From contig JASANG010000988.1 of NCBI GenBank assembly GCA_030248215.1, forward strand, positions 45,440-109,439: a stretch of 64,000 bases of DNA, written 5' to 3'. This document shows positions 24,764-35,128 of this stretch, piece after piece. Source of the stretch: Enoplolaimus lenunculus. Its lineage: Eukaryota > Nematoda > Enoplea > Enoplida > Thoracostomopsidae. The notes below the pieces were generated by a model. That model saw nothing but the letters and a program-made list of their open reading frames with translations. It ran no database searches and had not been told where the DNA came from. How positions within the stretch are numbered: position 1 is the stretch's first letter; each line of letters starts with the position of its first letter. The translations under genes and the position numbers were made by a program.

Positions 24764-25146
24764 TTCCTCTCGGTAAATCAGCCTTCGCGATGATGGGAGC
24801 GTGAGAAAAACCAATTTCTTACGGTTTCCGAGATACGATGTCGATCTTTTTCGAGTAGTTCACTCCACCCCGTCGAAAAACAAAAGAAAACCGGAAACAA
24901 ACCGTTTTTTCATTGGTTTTTTCCGGTTTTTTTTTTTGGAAAAAAAAATTTACCGAGAAATACGATCATCGCGAAGGCTGATTTACCGAGAGGAATCAGC
25001 CTTCGCGATGATGGGAACGTGAGAAAAACCAATTTCTTACGGTTTCCGAGATACGATGTCGATCTTTTTCGAGTAGTTCACTCCACCCCGTCGAAAAACA
25101 AAAGAAAACCGGAAACAAACCGTTTTTTCATTGGTTTTTTTCCGGT
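24764..25146. repeat. Direct duplication (~160 bp) around an 18-bp perfect hairpin
   Basis: The segment from 'aatcagccttcgcgatgatg' through 'cattggttttttccgg' occurs twice (about 24776-24930 and 24994-25146) with very few differences. Between the copies, 24966-24983 and 24994-25011 form a perfect 18-bp stem with a 10-base loop. No coding function is apparent. Confidence 0.75.
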
Positions 25147-25626
25147 GCCCAAAACCAACGCGTTTTCACAGCTGAAATAATTGTTGCAACAAAAACAACA
25201 AACATAGAGCTTAATTACCGTTTTTCGGTTACCTAACTCTGCGCCCATTAAAACAAGCTTTTTTGTCTATTGATACATGCGAATAATCTATGATAATATT
25301 AGAACTGCACCAATTAATTAATCATGTGATGCGTTCTCCGTCAAATTACTAATTATCTTATTGTGTCCAGTCCACGTAAAATTATAACTAGGTAAGTCAA
25401 AATGATAATAAGCCAAAAGATGGAAAATGTTAAAATATGCAAACCGAAATATGTCGCAAAACTCGATAAAATTGATATTGGGCATTGAAAATACAGTCCT
25501 GCGCTTGCTATTCTACATATAGGGGCAGGATGTTTGACGTATACTGATATAACGCCAACAACACTAAACTTTGGGCCCTCATAATTGGAATGATCAGACA
25601 AAAAATAGAATGTCACAGGTATGGGC

Positions 25627-25790
25627 ACGTAGCCAAAAGGGGGCAGGGGGGCTCAGCTCTCCCTGGGGAAATTTAGGCTCCCCTGGAGAATTTTCAACCT
25701 CGTTTGTAACTATTGAAATCCCTTGAGTGCCTCTCCTGAAAAATTTTTAGCCCCTCCTAGCAAGGTGGGCTGGCTACGGGCCTGCACTGG
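25627..25790. repeat. Miniature element of the 'ggctacggg' type, second copy
   Basis: Starts 'cacgtagccaaaaggggg' and ends 'ctggctacgggcctgc'. The interior is G/C-homopolymer rich, like 20190-20352. Confidence 0.5.
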
Positions 25791-26380
25791 CCGGGTCCAG
25801 GCTACAACTAGAGACCCTGTCTTCTCGCGGACGCCAACATAAAACATTCTTTGATGCACCATAAATGATCGATTATTAAGGTGCTCCCAGGCCCCAAATA
25901 CGTTTGTAGACGCATTACTATTCATTACAAAATATAATCCAGTCGCTTATTTAACTCTGTCAAATAAATTTTGCACTCTTACAGATTCGATGTTTTAGTG
26001 CATCAAAGATTATGTATGGGCAGAATTTTAGACTAATTTTCTGCAGGAGCGACCATAACATTTACTGAGTCACTCATAGTGAACCCGCCTAAGAAGGCGA
26101 AGTCCCCCTAAAGGGTAGGGAGAGGATGTGCTTACCTCGACACTGGTTTCTGGCTTACAAGCCACTGGTTTGTGAGTTTCAATGTGTACAAGATCCAGCA
26201 AAAACAGACTTGAACGTCATTACGAATGCTGTGTATGGAATATATTAAGCGCAAGAATGGATCACATACATATGAAGCTCAGACGATATGATGTTGAACT
26301 GTAATTTTAAAAAATTTTCTGAACAAAGATTGACGATTAAAAATTAATAAAATATATACATGAATACAGCCTCTGGACAC

Positions 26381-26762
26381 CAGTGTGCAACCGGAAGTCT
26401 GTCTCCGGCTCCGGCAGAAAATCGGCCTCCGGCGCTCCTGTAGAATTTTTGCCGGTGATTCCGGCAATTCCGGTGGCAAAATTTCGCGTAATTTTGCAAA
26501 ATTTATCTGTTTAGCGCGTTTTGTGTTACTTTTGTAAGTATAAATTTTCAGCAAAGAATTTCCGAAATTTCGCAGAAAATTACCGTAAAATCAAACAACG
26601 TAACAACATATATAGCAGATAATGGCTAAAATTAACTAATTAGCCATCATTTTTACTACCTAATTTCGCCCCACCTCCGGCTGCGGTTCCGGCAAGTTTC
26701 GTTGACCTCCTGTTCCGGTTCTGGCTTCGGCTGCGGTATTTTTCACCTCCGGTTGCACTCTG
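26381..26762 (+). mobile_element. hAT-like non-autonomous element, copy 3 (best preserved)
   Basis: The ends 'cagtgtgcaaccggaag' and 'cctccggttgcactctg' are inverted repeats. They are flanked by a perfect 8-bp duplication, CTGGACAC (26373-26380 and 26763-26770). At 382 bp it is non-coding and shares its core with the 6.6- and 24.1-kb copies. The perfect duplication points to the most recent of the three insertions. Confidence 0.8.
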
Positions 26763-26770
26763 CTGGACAC

Positions 26771-27950
26771 CACTTTTAAAAGTTTAGAAAATTTACGTCC
26801 ATCAAAATACTTTCCGGATCTAGAGATCGATTTTCAGCCTGAGTCGGACGTCTATTTTCTACAGGACCCAAAGGCAGTTCTACGTTTGCACTATGCATAC
26901 TAGACAAAAGTATATATTTAAAGATGTTGTAAGATTAGGCTAAACAGCATCTCAGCGTATTTCTAAAGTGCACATTTGTTCTTGTGCTAAGATAAACAAT
27001 TCGGAAACTGTATGTTTTTGGAGTTATAAACTATTGTTTGCCAGATCCCAAAAAACGAAATGGTATAATGTTGCAATCGAAATTATGTATAATTACCCAC
27101 TGTATCCTATTCAAACAAACTGCAAACTTTTTTCTGGAATATATATTTGCTACTACGTAAACCTACTCCTAAAAGGGATAAAGACTAATGTTTGCTTGGC
27201 TTAGGCTTACGCTTAGGAATAAGCTTATAACATTGTTCCGCCCCTCTTCTTTACATTGGCCGAAACATATAAGAACGTCATAAGAGTTAATAGTCCATCC
27301 AGAAAATGCTATGAATGACATTTAGGTCAGTGACTTAAGTTAAAAAATTTGTTTATGAATTGTTACGCCAAGCAGAAATTCATGCGCTTTGCTGTACAAC
27401 GCCGTACGGTGACGAACGACGCCGGACCTGCATCATCTTAAGTATACCTATAATCTATCTCAAACTCAAACGACGAAGCATTCTAACACTAAACTACATT
27501 TCATGCACAAGGTCCACGCCACCGCAGGACCGAGCTTATGACAGTATCCAGCAAGATGTAGAAAAGTAATGTTTTCAATATGTATCATACTGAACTATAA
27601 AAACTTTTCTGGCAGTAACTATGATTGGAAAAAGACCAAAGTCAAACAGGTCTAAAATTTTACAAACGATATACCGGAAAAACCAAATCTGCTCACAAAA
27701 ATCGACGTGAATTTAGGTCAATATTCCGACTGGGGTTTAAATACAGAATTTCTGTTCGTCAGCTCCAGCTAACTTAGTTGTGAAAAAATGCAAATTTTTT
27801 TGCGCAATAGCACTTCGGATAACCGGCGAATCCACTGCCCATCAATAATATTTACCTTAGGTGTAAGTAGATAAAGATTTTATCTATCTGCGCTGCGCTT
27901 TAAGAAAAATAACCGGTAAAACTAGGTTATTTGTCGTTTTTTTAAATTTT
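26771..27950. other. Non-coding stretch with one TTAGGC-like cluster
   Basis: A cluster 'ttggcttaggcttacgctta' with the family flank 'ttgttccgcccctcttcttt' lies at about 27193-27262. No supported gene. Confidence 0.45.
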
Positions 27951-27954
27951 AGGT

Positions 27955-28055
27955 CCAGGAGGCCTTTTGTCCAGGCGGTCTTTTGTTCGGACGGTCTTTT
28001 GTCTGGCAGCCATCCTCCAACGGTCAGTTGTCCGGCGGCCTTCGGTCCGGTCACT
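27955..28055. repeat. 'ggcggtcttttgtccg' minisatellite
   Basis: About six diverged 16-17-bp units in a row. Confidence 0.65.
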
Positions 28056-28080
28056 TTAAGGAACGCTTCAAAAACGCGTA

Positions 28081-28380
28081 CTGTCGTGACCCGAATAAGG
28101 GGACTGATATATATTTGGCGTCTCCAGAGGTTATCACCCTATAATTCGGTTACGGACTGTTATTTTTAACCCATCCTCGCCTCCCTCCGCCGTCCTTCGT
28201 TACTGATATAATGTCCGGTATTGCAGCTATCCGCGGAAACGTTTATTTCGGTTGTATATATCAAAAGCTTGAGCGATAATACAAGGATAACGAATGTACT
28301 TTCAAAACTAAACTATGGGTTAAAATTTCGAACTGAACTTTGTTTGGTCCTGGAGTCATTTTCCGCACTATATACAATTA
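28081..28380 (+). mobile_element. TA-flanked miniature element, copy 5 (right end lost)
   Basis: Starts 'ctgtcgtgacccgaataagg' after TA. Interior blocks are recognisable up to about 28380, where the sequence passes into 'atatccgg' repeats and then the giant LTR element. Confidence 0.7.
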
Positions 28381-28397
28381 GCAATTATAGATGGGCA

Positions 28398-28495
28398 CCG
28401 GATATCCGGATATCCGGATATGAAAAATATCCGGATATGTATCCGAAAAGAAACGTGTATCCGGATATACGGATATCCGCCGGATATCCGAAATG
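28398..28495. repeat. 'atatccgg' microsatellite at the edge of the giant LTR element
   Basis: Dense 'ggatatccggatat' units ending a few bases before the terminal TG of the LTR. Confidence 0.75.
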
Positions 28496-28500
28496 CTATT

Positions 28501-30236
28501 TGTAACGCTGGAAGGTGTCGGGAAATTTGTAATAGCCCCTGTCCCTACACCAACCACGTACAGAATTCAGAAATTGTACTACGTATCTCCGTATAATGTA
28601 TCTCTAACCCTTTATAGCAAAGAACTGCCCAAAATAATCTTTATCACAACTCACTTTGATATTCCGGTATGAACAAACTTAGTCAATTATACCGATATAA
28701 AAATTCTATTAGGGTCCAATACTCCCTCTATACTACTCCAAAATTGGTTATTTTCCCTTCTATACTACTCGCTGTGTGCTCCTATACAATCTAACTAGCA
28801 CAAGTACAGTTTCACTTGCTCCAATGAGCAATGTGCAAAATACGCTCCAAGTAACCAAGGTTTCTTGTACCTCCAACACCGAAAATCCTTAGAACAACGT
28901 AAGACAAGAACTGGGGAGAAGTACTATGACAATCGGACAGGATCCTGTTTAGGATTAAATAACAACCAATCTCTTTGATACTCGTATAAATCAACACACA
29001 GCCAACCGTGGCAAAAACACTGAAGTACTTAACACAAGTAACCGGAAACTTCATAAAAACGTTCAGAAACACTGGCGTTCGCATACATCATAACTCTCCT
29101 GTAACTCAACCACTACCACCACTGTCCCGTATCAGCTCCTTTCATACACTTACAATACCACAAAATGCTAACATTCCAAACATTTTACATTTTTAACACG
29201 CTTGCAAAATCTCAGACACGTTCTATTTCAAACAATTTTTGGGTAACAATTTTATCCAAAACGTCGAAAAATTGTAACACAAGATTTTTGACAAAATTTT
29301 AACAAAAATTTGAACCGGAGGGCATCTCCCCTTATACTACTAAGTAATCAGGGCACGGAGGCACGGTTTGAGTAAACTTAAAGTAAGTTGTCAACCAGTA
29401 CTTACAGAAATTAACTCCTGGCCTTTGCGTGAAATCGGACTGCTCGTTCCTTGAAGTAATTCCACAATGTTCCCCGTTGCAGTAAATTGAATGGTAATAC
29501 CAAAATAATACACTAACACAGTCAGTAACTTAGGTAGATGGCGTTCTAAAACAAGCGCAACAGTAGTAGACCCACTTAAAATTCAGACAATTTTTATAAA
29601 TTGGCACCGCATCTTAATTACATGTTAAGGATTCATTTTTCCCAGCAAAATTACACCAGTCAGTTAGCCGATTAATATGATCACCTTGGTTTGCGACGAT
29701 CGTTTCTAAAAATGACACCGTGCCACGAATTTAAAAGCGATTAGATTTACCAGACGCTGTGCCACTAGCGGATTGCAAAGTTTTTAGAAAAAAGGGAAAG
29801 CGGTTGTTCGGATTTCAATAAAAAATAAACGAGCATAGCAAGCGAAAATTGGAACTATTTTTGCTCTAAGTCTGCACAAAATTTTTGGTGTTGATCTAAG
29901 TTAGCATTAGGCCTAGCCGGAGAGCCCCTCCCACCTTAGATCCAGCAGTGCATCTCGCAAAATTGTGTACCAAAAGCAAAAACTAAGTGTACCATGTTCA
30001 ATAAGCAAAAACTAAAATTTATGCAGTAAGTAAACCACAAAAATCTTTCGATATTTTACAATCATCTCAATGCAGCATTGCCAGCCAAGCAAACTTTTAC
30101 ACAATTCAGCAAAATCACGCTCAATTCATGCAACCAGCTTTATAGATACTCTACAAGCAGACGAACTCTAAGAAATCGTAATACAAAATTACAAAATAAT
30201 TAAGTTTTTTTAATACAGACAAAACATCTTACAACA
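28501..30236 (-). repeat. 3' LTR of the giant element
   Basis: 1736 bp. In + orientation it begins 'tgtaacgctggaaggtgtcg' and ends 'cttacaaca'. The first ~965 bp match 42449-43431 closely; the remainder (U3 side) is only distantly similar. It contains a 90-codon open frame that is conserved in the other LTR. Confidence 0.85.
28812..29084 (-). CDS. Small open frame in the 3' LTR, unknown function
   Basis: 90 codons starting at an ATG, with mildly hydrophobic segments (FMKFPVTCVKYFSVFATVG) and a basic, aromatic C-terminus (LHIAHWSK). The same frame with only a few substitutions exists in the other LTR (42761-43033). I recognise no domain. It may simply stay open because the LTRs are young, or it may be a leader exon or LTR-encoded peptide. 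Confidence 0.35.
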   Translation of the reverse strand: MRTPVFLNVFMKFPVTCVKYFSVFATVGCVLIYTSIKEIGCYLILNRILSDCHSTSPQFLSYVVLRIFGVGGTRNLGYLERILHIAHWSK

Positions 30237-30247
30237 CCCCTTTTACC
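30237..30247 (-). other. Polypurine tract of the giant element
   Basis: In sense orientation 'ggtaaaagggg' directly precedes the TG of the 3' LTR. This is the expected place and composition for the plus-strand primer of reverse transcription. Confidence 0.75.
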
Positions 30248-30791
30248 TTATTCGGACCACACTCCTGAGTGGTCAAAACCAACCAGCAACTTCCCAACAA
30301 CATCATCACTGAATACCTGAAATGGAAAGGTGAGAAAATTTTGAAATTGGACAGCTTCCCGATTGGGAATGACAAACACGAGGTGTAAGGTGTAATAAAG
30401 ATATAAATATTGGTCAGGATCCTGTATAGGATTCAGCAGTAACAATTATAACATATACATACGTAACTATAAACCCAAAATTTTTTCTTTACTTTTTTTA
30501 GTAAATCCCAAAGAAAACAAGTAAGAATAAAAATAATTACAAGATTGGTTATAGGTGTTACTAAAGTATCTTTTAGCTAAATTTTTAATTTTGTTCGAAG
30601 AATTGGCACCTTTCAAATTTGCGCTTAAAACGAATCGTAGAATAAATTTTATTTAGGTCTTAAACCAATGTGAAAATTATCTGCAGAAGCATTGAGATAG
30701 CTAACAACGTTTGTTATTATAGAGTGCAAAATTGGGTCCGAACGTCATCCAAAGACACGGACAGCTATTGCTATTTGTGATGTAGCTAAAC

Positions 30792-31373
30792 CTATACATA
30801 ATAATACGTAAGATTAAATGGTTCGCAATTCTCAAACTTCGCTGTTGAACTCTCACTATTTAATAATGGTTCTTTCACGTCATCCAGTCCGTCCCGGATT
30901 TTCATTAACAGTTTACCCATTTCATTCTGGCCAGGCCATAAGTGAGGCTCATAAAAAAGTGGATCTTTCACTGAAATTCCAGCACCCCAAAACATGTCCC
31001 GGGTATTTGTCTCCACTAGTATGGAGTCCGCAGTATGAAACAAAGCTAACTTGATTGCAAAATTTTGCTGAATTTTTGCAGACACTCCCCGCTCCATAAT
31101 TTGCATCTTTTGTAATTCCCAGCTTTCCAAAATCTTGTGACCGTCAGACCGTTTACTTAATTTTCGTGTTGTATTATCAACAAGTTTTTTTGCTAGCTTA
31201 GGATCATCCAAAAGCATAACAGATGCTGCTACTTTTTCGTACCCTATGAAAAGTGCTTTTCGTTCCATGTAATATTGTTCGGAGCTTGAATATGACTGAC
31301 CATCACAACTAAAATTTGCCTTGTAAAAATTCGAGAAGGGGTGCTTTTCACCAATAAAAGGAACCAAAATCAT
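30792..31373 (-). CDS. NADAR (YbiA-like N-glycosidase) protein carried by the LTR element
   Basis: 193 codons from an ATG. The family blocks appear in order: PFSNFYKANF and SSEQYYMERKA near the start, WELQKMQIMERGVSAKIQQN in the middle, LVETNTRDMFWGAGI and LWPGQNEMGKLLMKIRD near the end. This is essentially a full NADAR domain, of typical length (about 150-160 residues), with a ~30-residue tail. NADAR proteins are N-glycosidases: bacterial YbiA acts on riboflavin intermediates and other members remove ADP-ribose from guanine in nucleic acid. It lies downstream of the helicase, same strand, inside the LTRs and ahead of the polypurine tract, so it is element cargo rather than a neighbouring host gene. 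Its job in the element (for example reversing an ADP-ribosylation defence) is inference. A fragment of a second copy lies at 44.5-45.0 kb. Confidence 0.9.
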   Translation of the reverse strand: MILVPFIGEKHPFSNFYKANFSCDGQSYSSSEQYYMERKALFIGYEKVAASVMLLDDPKLAKKLVDNTTRKLSKRSDGHKILESWELQKMQIMERGVSAKIQQNFAIKLALFHTADSILVETNTRDMFWGAGISVKDPLFYEPHLWPGQNEMGKLLMKIRDGLDDVKEPLLNSESSTAKFENCEPFNLTYYYV

Positions 31374-31530
31374 TTTAACTTACGTACAAAACTTACACAC
31401 AACAGCAAACGTTTCCAAATCCGTAGATGTTCTAATTCGCACCACGTCTGTTGATGTCGCGAGCTAAGCCGAAAGAAAAAAAAACATGTGATTACTAAGT
31501 TGAAGCATTGTAGTTGCAAAAGCTGGCTGG

Positions 31531-34500
31531 TTAATGTTTGTCGTCAATAACGTCCGAAGACTGAGCTTGAGTAGGGTGCGCTAAGCAGACTCGTAAATGC
31601 ACGTATTGCTTTACAGCAGTTGAAATCGGCTCAACCCATGCATTGGAGGCACAACATTCCCGCAAAGACTCTCGCAGCAACTGGTGATCCAAGAAATGCA
31701 GCACATTGCACACGAACAAGTTCAGCTTCCGGGCACGAGTCGTTGTGACATTTATTCGGCGATGTCCAGACAAGAAACCCATTGAATGCGGTTGGCCAAG
31801 TGCATCGCGTTCCGGACAAGAGCGAACAAGTGGTATGATCATAATGTCTCTTTCATCACCTTGCCACACATTAGCGCACCCAATTTTGACGTCCGGATAA
31901 TTGTCGTTCAACAACGTTTTGAGTACCTCGGTTTGTGTGGCATATGCTGCGTCAATTCCGATACTAGCAGGCGGCACTGAGGCGTCGTTCACCAGGCCAT
32001 GCACCACGCGCAAGATCGCCATGATTTTATATGGATTATAAATGCTGACTCCATGATAGATTTGACTGCCCTCAATATGCCAAAACACAATTGGTTTGTT
32101 AGCGGGTATCCAACTCAGGGTCGGATAATCACTTTGCATGACTGCATCTTTATTGGCACAAACAAGTGGCGATTCGGTATATATTACGCGGTTTGGAGGA
32201 ATCAGTAGTTCCGGAACTGAGCGATAATTACGACGGAGTTGAATCACGGTTAAATGGTTGCAGTTTGATGCCAGCTGCAACAGAAACTCCATGCCGGAGG
32301 CTTCTGCGCCAAACTTTTGTAGTGCTTCGTTGGTTACATAAGCCGGTAATTGCTGAACGTCCCCCATAAGAATGATTTGCGCCTGAGCTGCTAATGGTAA
32401 CACTACAGACATGCGAGGTAAATCTACGGAAGCTGCCTCGTCAATCACTAATAAATCAAACACACCGTCACCGTGGTTAGTTTTATCGCTTTGATGGTGA
32501 TAGGCATCCAACGTGTTTACAATATCCATTATCGCCATATCCAACGTACAAACGATAATTCGATGACTGAGCAAAAACGAGCTCGAGCGTACTTCGTGAA
32601 CATCCTCCAGTGGCTCACTGTTTGGACTGGCCCGAGTAGCGCTGTACCTGGCTAGTTCCGGTGGAAGCGTCGAAAAATCATAACCACGTTTCAGGTACCG
32701 TAATACGTTCCGAGGTGACCGGCGATCATCCGTATGATCGGTTTCGATATTCTGTATTATCTTCAGTGCCAATAGATTCGCGGCTGAGTTCGTGCTGGTG
32801 ACACATAAAAACTTTTTATCCGGATGTGCCGCTGATAGTTCAGAAACAATTAACGCGACGCTGCTGGTTTTTCCTGTGCCCGGCGGGGCTTTGCACAACA
32901 CGAGACGATCACCCGATACTACTGCTTCCCACACGCGCAATTGTTCTTCGTTTAAAAACTCCAATTTTGTTGCACATGGTGAGTTTGGCCAAAGTTGTGT
33001 AATGCTGATAAAACCGAGTGCTCCCGCTGAACAAATAATCATAAAACTGTGTCCAAGCACTGCAGAAAAACTTGCGAAATTTTTGTTTGCGACTACTTGC
33101 GTTCTCTTCGGCAGTTTCCGTGACGTTGTTTGAACTAGTTTTGCCCTCATCGGTCGAAGTCACAGCAGTTCTAGTGCTCACCTCAGCACCCGACACAGCG
33201 TTAGGTTCCAGTTGATAGATAATCAGATCGAGTAACGCGACTAAATACTCCGTTGACGGACCCATTGGCGGCACCATGTACATTTCTTTGTACGGTCGAA
33301 CTCGGTCACCACTACAGAACGCTGATTTTGCGCCAACATTCAGCTTGAGAACCAGCGTTGTTTCAGTTGGTGTTGTTTGTAAAAAACCCGCTAAAGCAGC
33401 AAGGTACTTAAAACGCCACTCTGAATTTACTAATCGTACCAACGATCCAACTAATTTCATACTCCGAAATTCAATGCTGCTAACTCGTGCCGTTAAGTAT
33501 AGTCCATCCGGTGGATGCTTCTGGAAGTCGTATATGTCTATCATTGACCGCAATGGAATGACATTAAAATCTTCAGCAGTAGTAAGTCGCAGTGACTGAA
33601 CAACCGCTTTTGGAGGATCATCCTCTTCGAATTGTACTTGACCAAGCAGTTCTGCCAACACACGCATTGGCAGATTTTCGCCAGTAATAGGTTTGTTCGG
33701 GTCTAACATTTCGACTACTGTGTCATACGGCGTTGTGTCCGATATTGCCAGGAACACTGGGTTCTCCATTGAAACTTGCCTTATAGCAGCGGTGTTATCG
33801 TCATTTTCGTGCCGGTGCCACACTTCAAAATACGGAGCTAACTTCGGTGCCGTTATCTTCATCGGTTTGCAGCTTCGGTTGATTTCGCCTTCGCCCTGTT
33901 TTTCATTTGGCACTCCTTGACTGAAATCGGGGAGCAGCGATAACACACCACGTTGTCGGATATCTGGTTTCCTTTTCGGCAGCACGTTTGCCAAGATTTG
34001 TCGAATCTGTTTATCAATTTCGGCGTCATAGTACTCCCACTGAATAATAACAGTAACTGGCGAGAATTTTGGTGTTCCTTCTGCAGTTTGAAACTGCACC
34101 CAAAACTGTAGTTTCTGATAGTCGTACCCTAAACGTCCTTCGCAGGGCAGGTTAAATTCAATCGGGGTTAAAGTGGACCCAAGCGGTGAGAAAACCATCG
34201 ACAATGGTTGTCCTGGAGAGGTGGAACACCCTTTTAGCTGTGGCACATACAACGGCAACGGCACTGACGAGCTGGTGCTGGCCAAAAATACTAAACTTGG
34301 TTGTTGTTCACATGAAGATCGACCTTTGATAACTGGAAAGTTCGAAGTGGCATGTGCCCACTGTGCCCCCCGATGGAACCAGGCGACACCATCAATTACG
34401 TCATGATATTCGATCATCACATTGGATCGTGGATCGGCTCGTTTTAACGGATTACTTCGCCCAATACGATGGCGGCTGATCCATTCTTGATGCTCGACGA

Positions 34501-34927
34501 TTGCCAACCCCACTGGACCGAAGCGAAATTTTTGCAAATGAATACTGTTCAAGTGGTAATCAGACCAAAAATGCTTCGGATCACTGATCTCCTGTTTGCA
34601 GACAGCACAAATACTATGTCCTGTTTTCGGAATAGTTGGAGGTTTATGTGCATACAATAATTCGCGTGATAAACACAACCAAATTTCGGGCTGCCATGGA
34701 TCAACGTCGCTCTGCAATGATAGTCCTTGCAAGGAGTACTGAAGAGAGTGGAGCGGCAAATAACGAGAAAGCGTGTGCAACGTTAGCAGTTTTTGAATGT
34801 CCTCTGTGGTTGTCGAGCTGCTGGCCAAACGTGCTAAGCATAAACCTACTAGTTGCGAAACATTAGCAGGTATCTGGAATACCTCATGCTGCCGTTCTAA
34901 GTTATCAATGTTAGCAATTGCTGCCAT
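31531..34927 (-). CDS. Superfamily-1 (UPF1/MOV10-like) RNA helicase carried by the LTR element
   Basis: Two overlapping frames on the minus strand, 34927-32909 (672 codons) and 33150-31531 (539 codons), together cover one helicase. The first holds a C2H2-like finger (CAVCKQEISDPKHF then H...H) around residues 107-130 and a long region like the N-terminal part of MOV10/HELZ-type proteins. The second holds the motor: motif I PPGTGKTS, motif II VIDEAA, motif III MGDVQQLPA, then LRRNYRS, the NVWQGDERDI block and motif VI VTTTRARK. These are all the core motifs of an SF1B UPF1-like helicase, which unwinds RNA 5' to 3' using ATP. The protein lies between integrase and NADAR, same direction, within the LTRs. 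Whether splicing or decay explains the two frames cannot be told from sequence alone. I know of no LTR family with such a gene. Confidence 0.85.
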
Positions 34928-35128
34928 ATAGACTTACTTTCACGGCCATAAATATTTTACCATAATACCGATCAACTGCTGTAAGGCACCAATTTGGCTA
35001 CGCGCAAGTGTTCCGTAATAAGTGAAATAATCCGCGTATTTGGCGATGCGTGTTTAAAATTGTCCTGTAATATAATACCAGACTAAAACTATTACTTAAT
35101 GAACGGACATACGTACTAGATTACGTTC

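Noticed and set aside
28398-28495. Regular spaced repeats that might suggest a CRISPR-like array
   Set aside because: Short uninterrupted 'ccggatat' units without unique spacers, in a eukaryotic genome.
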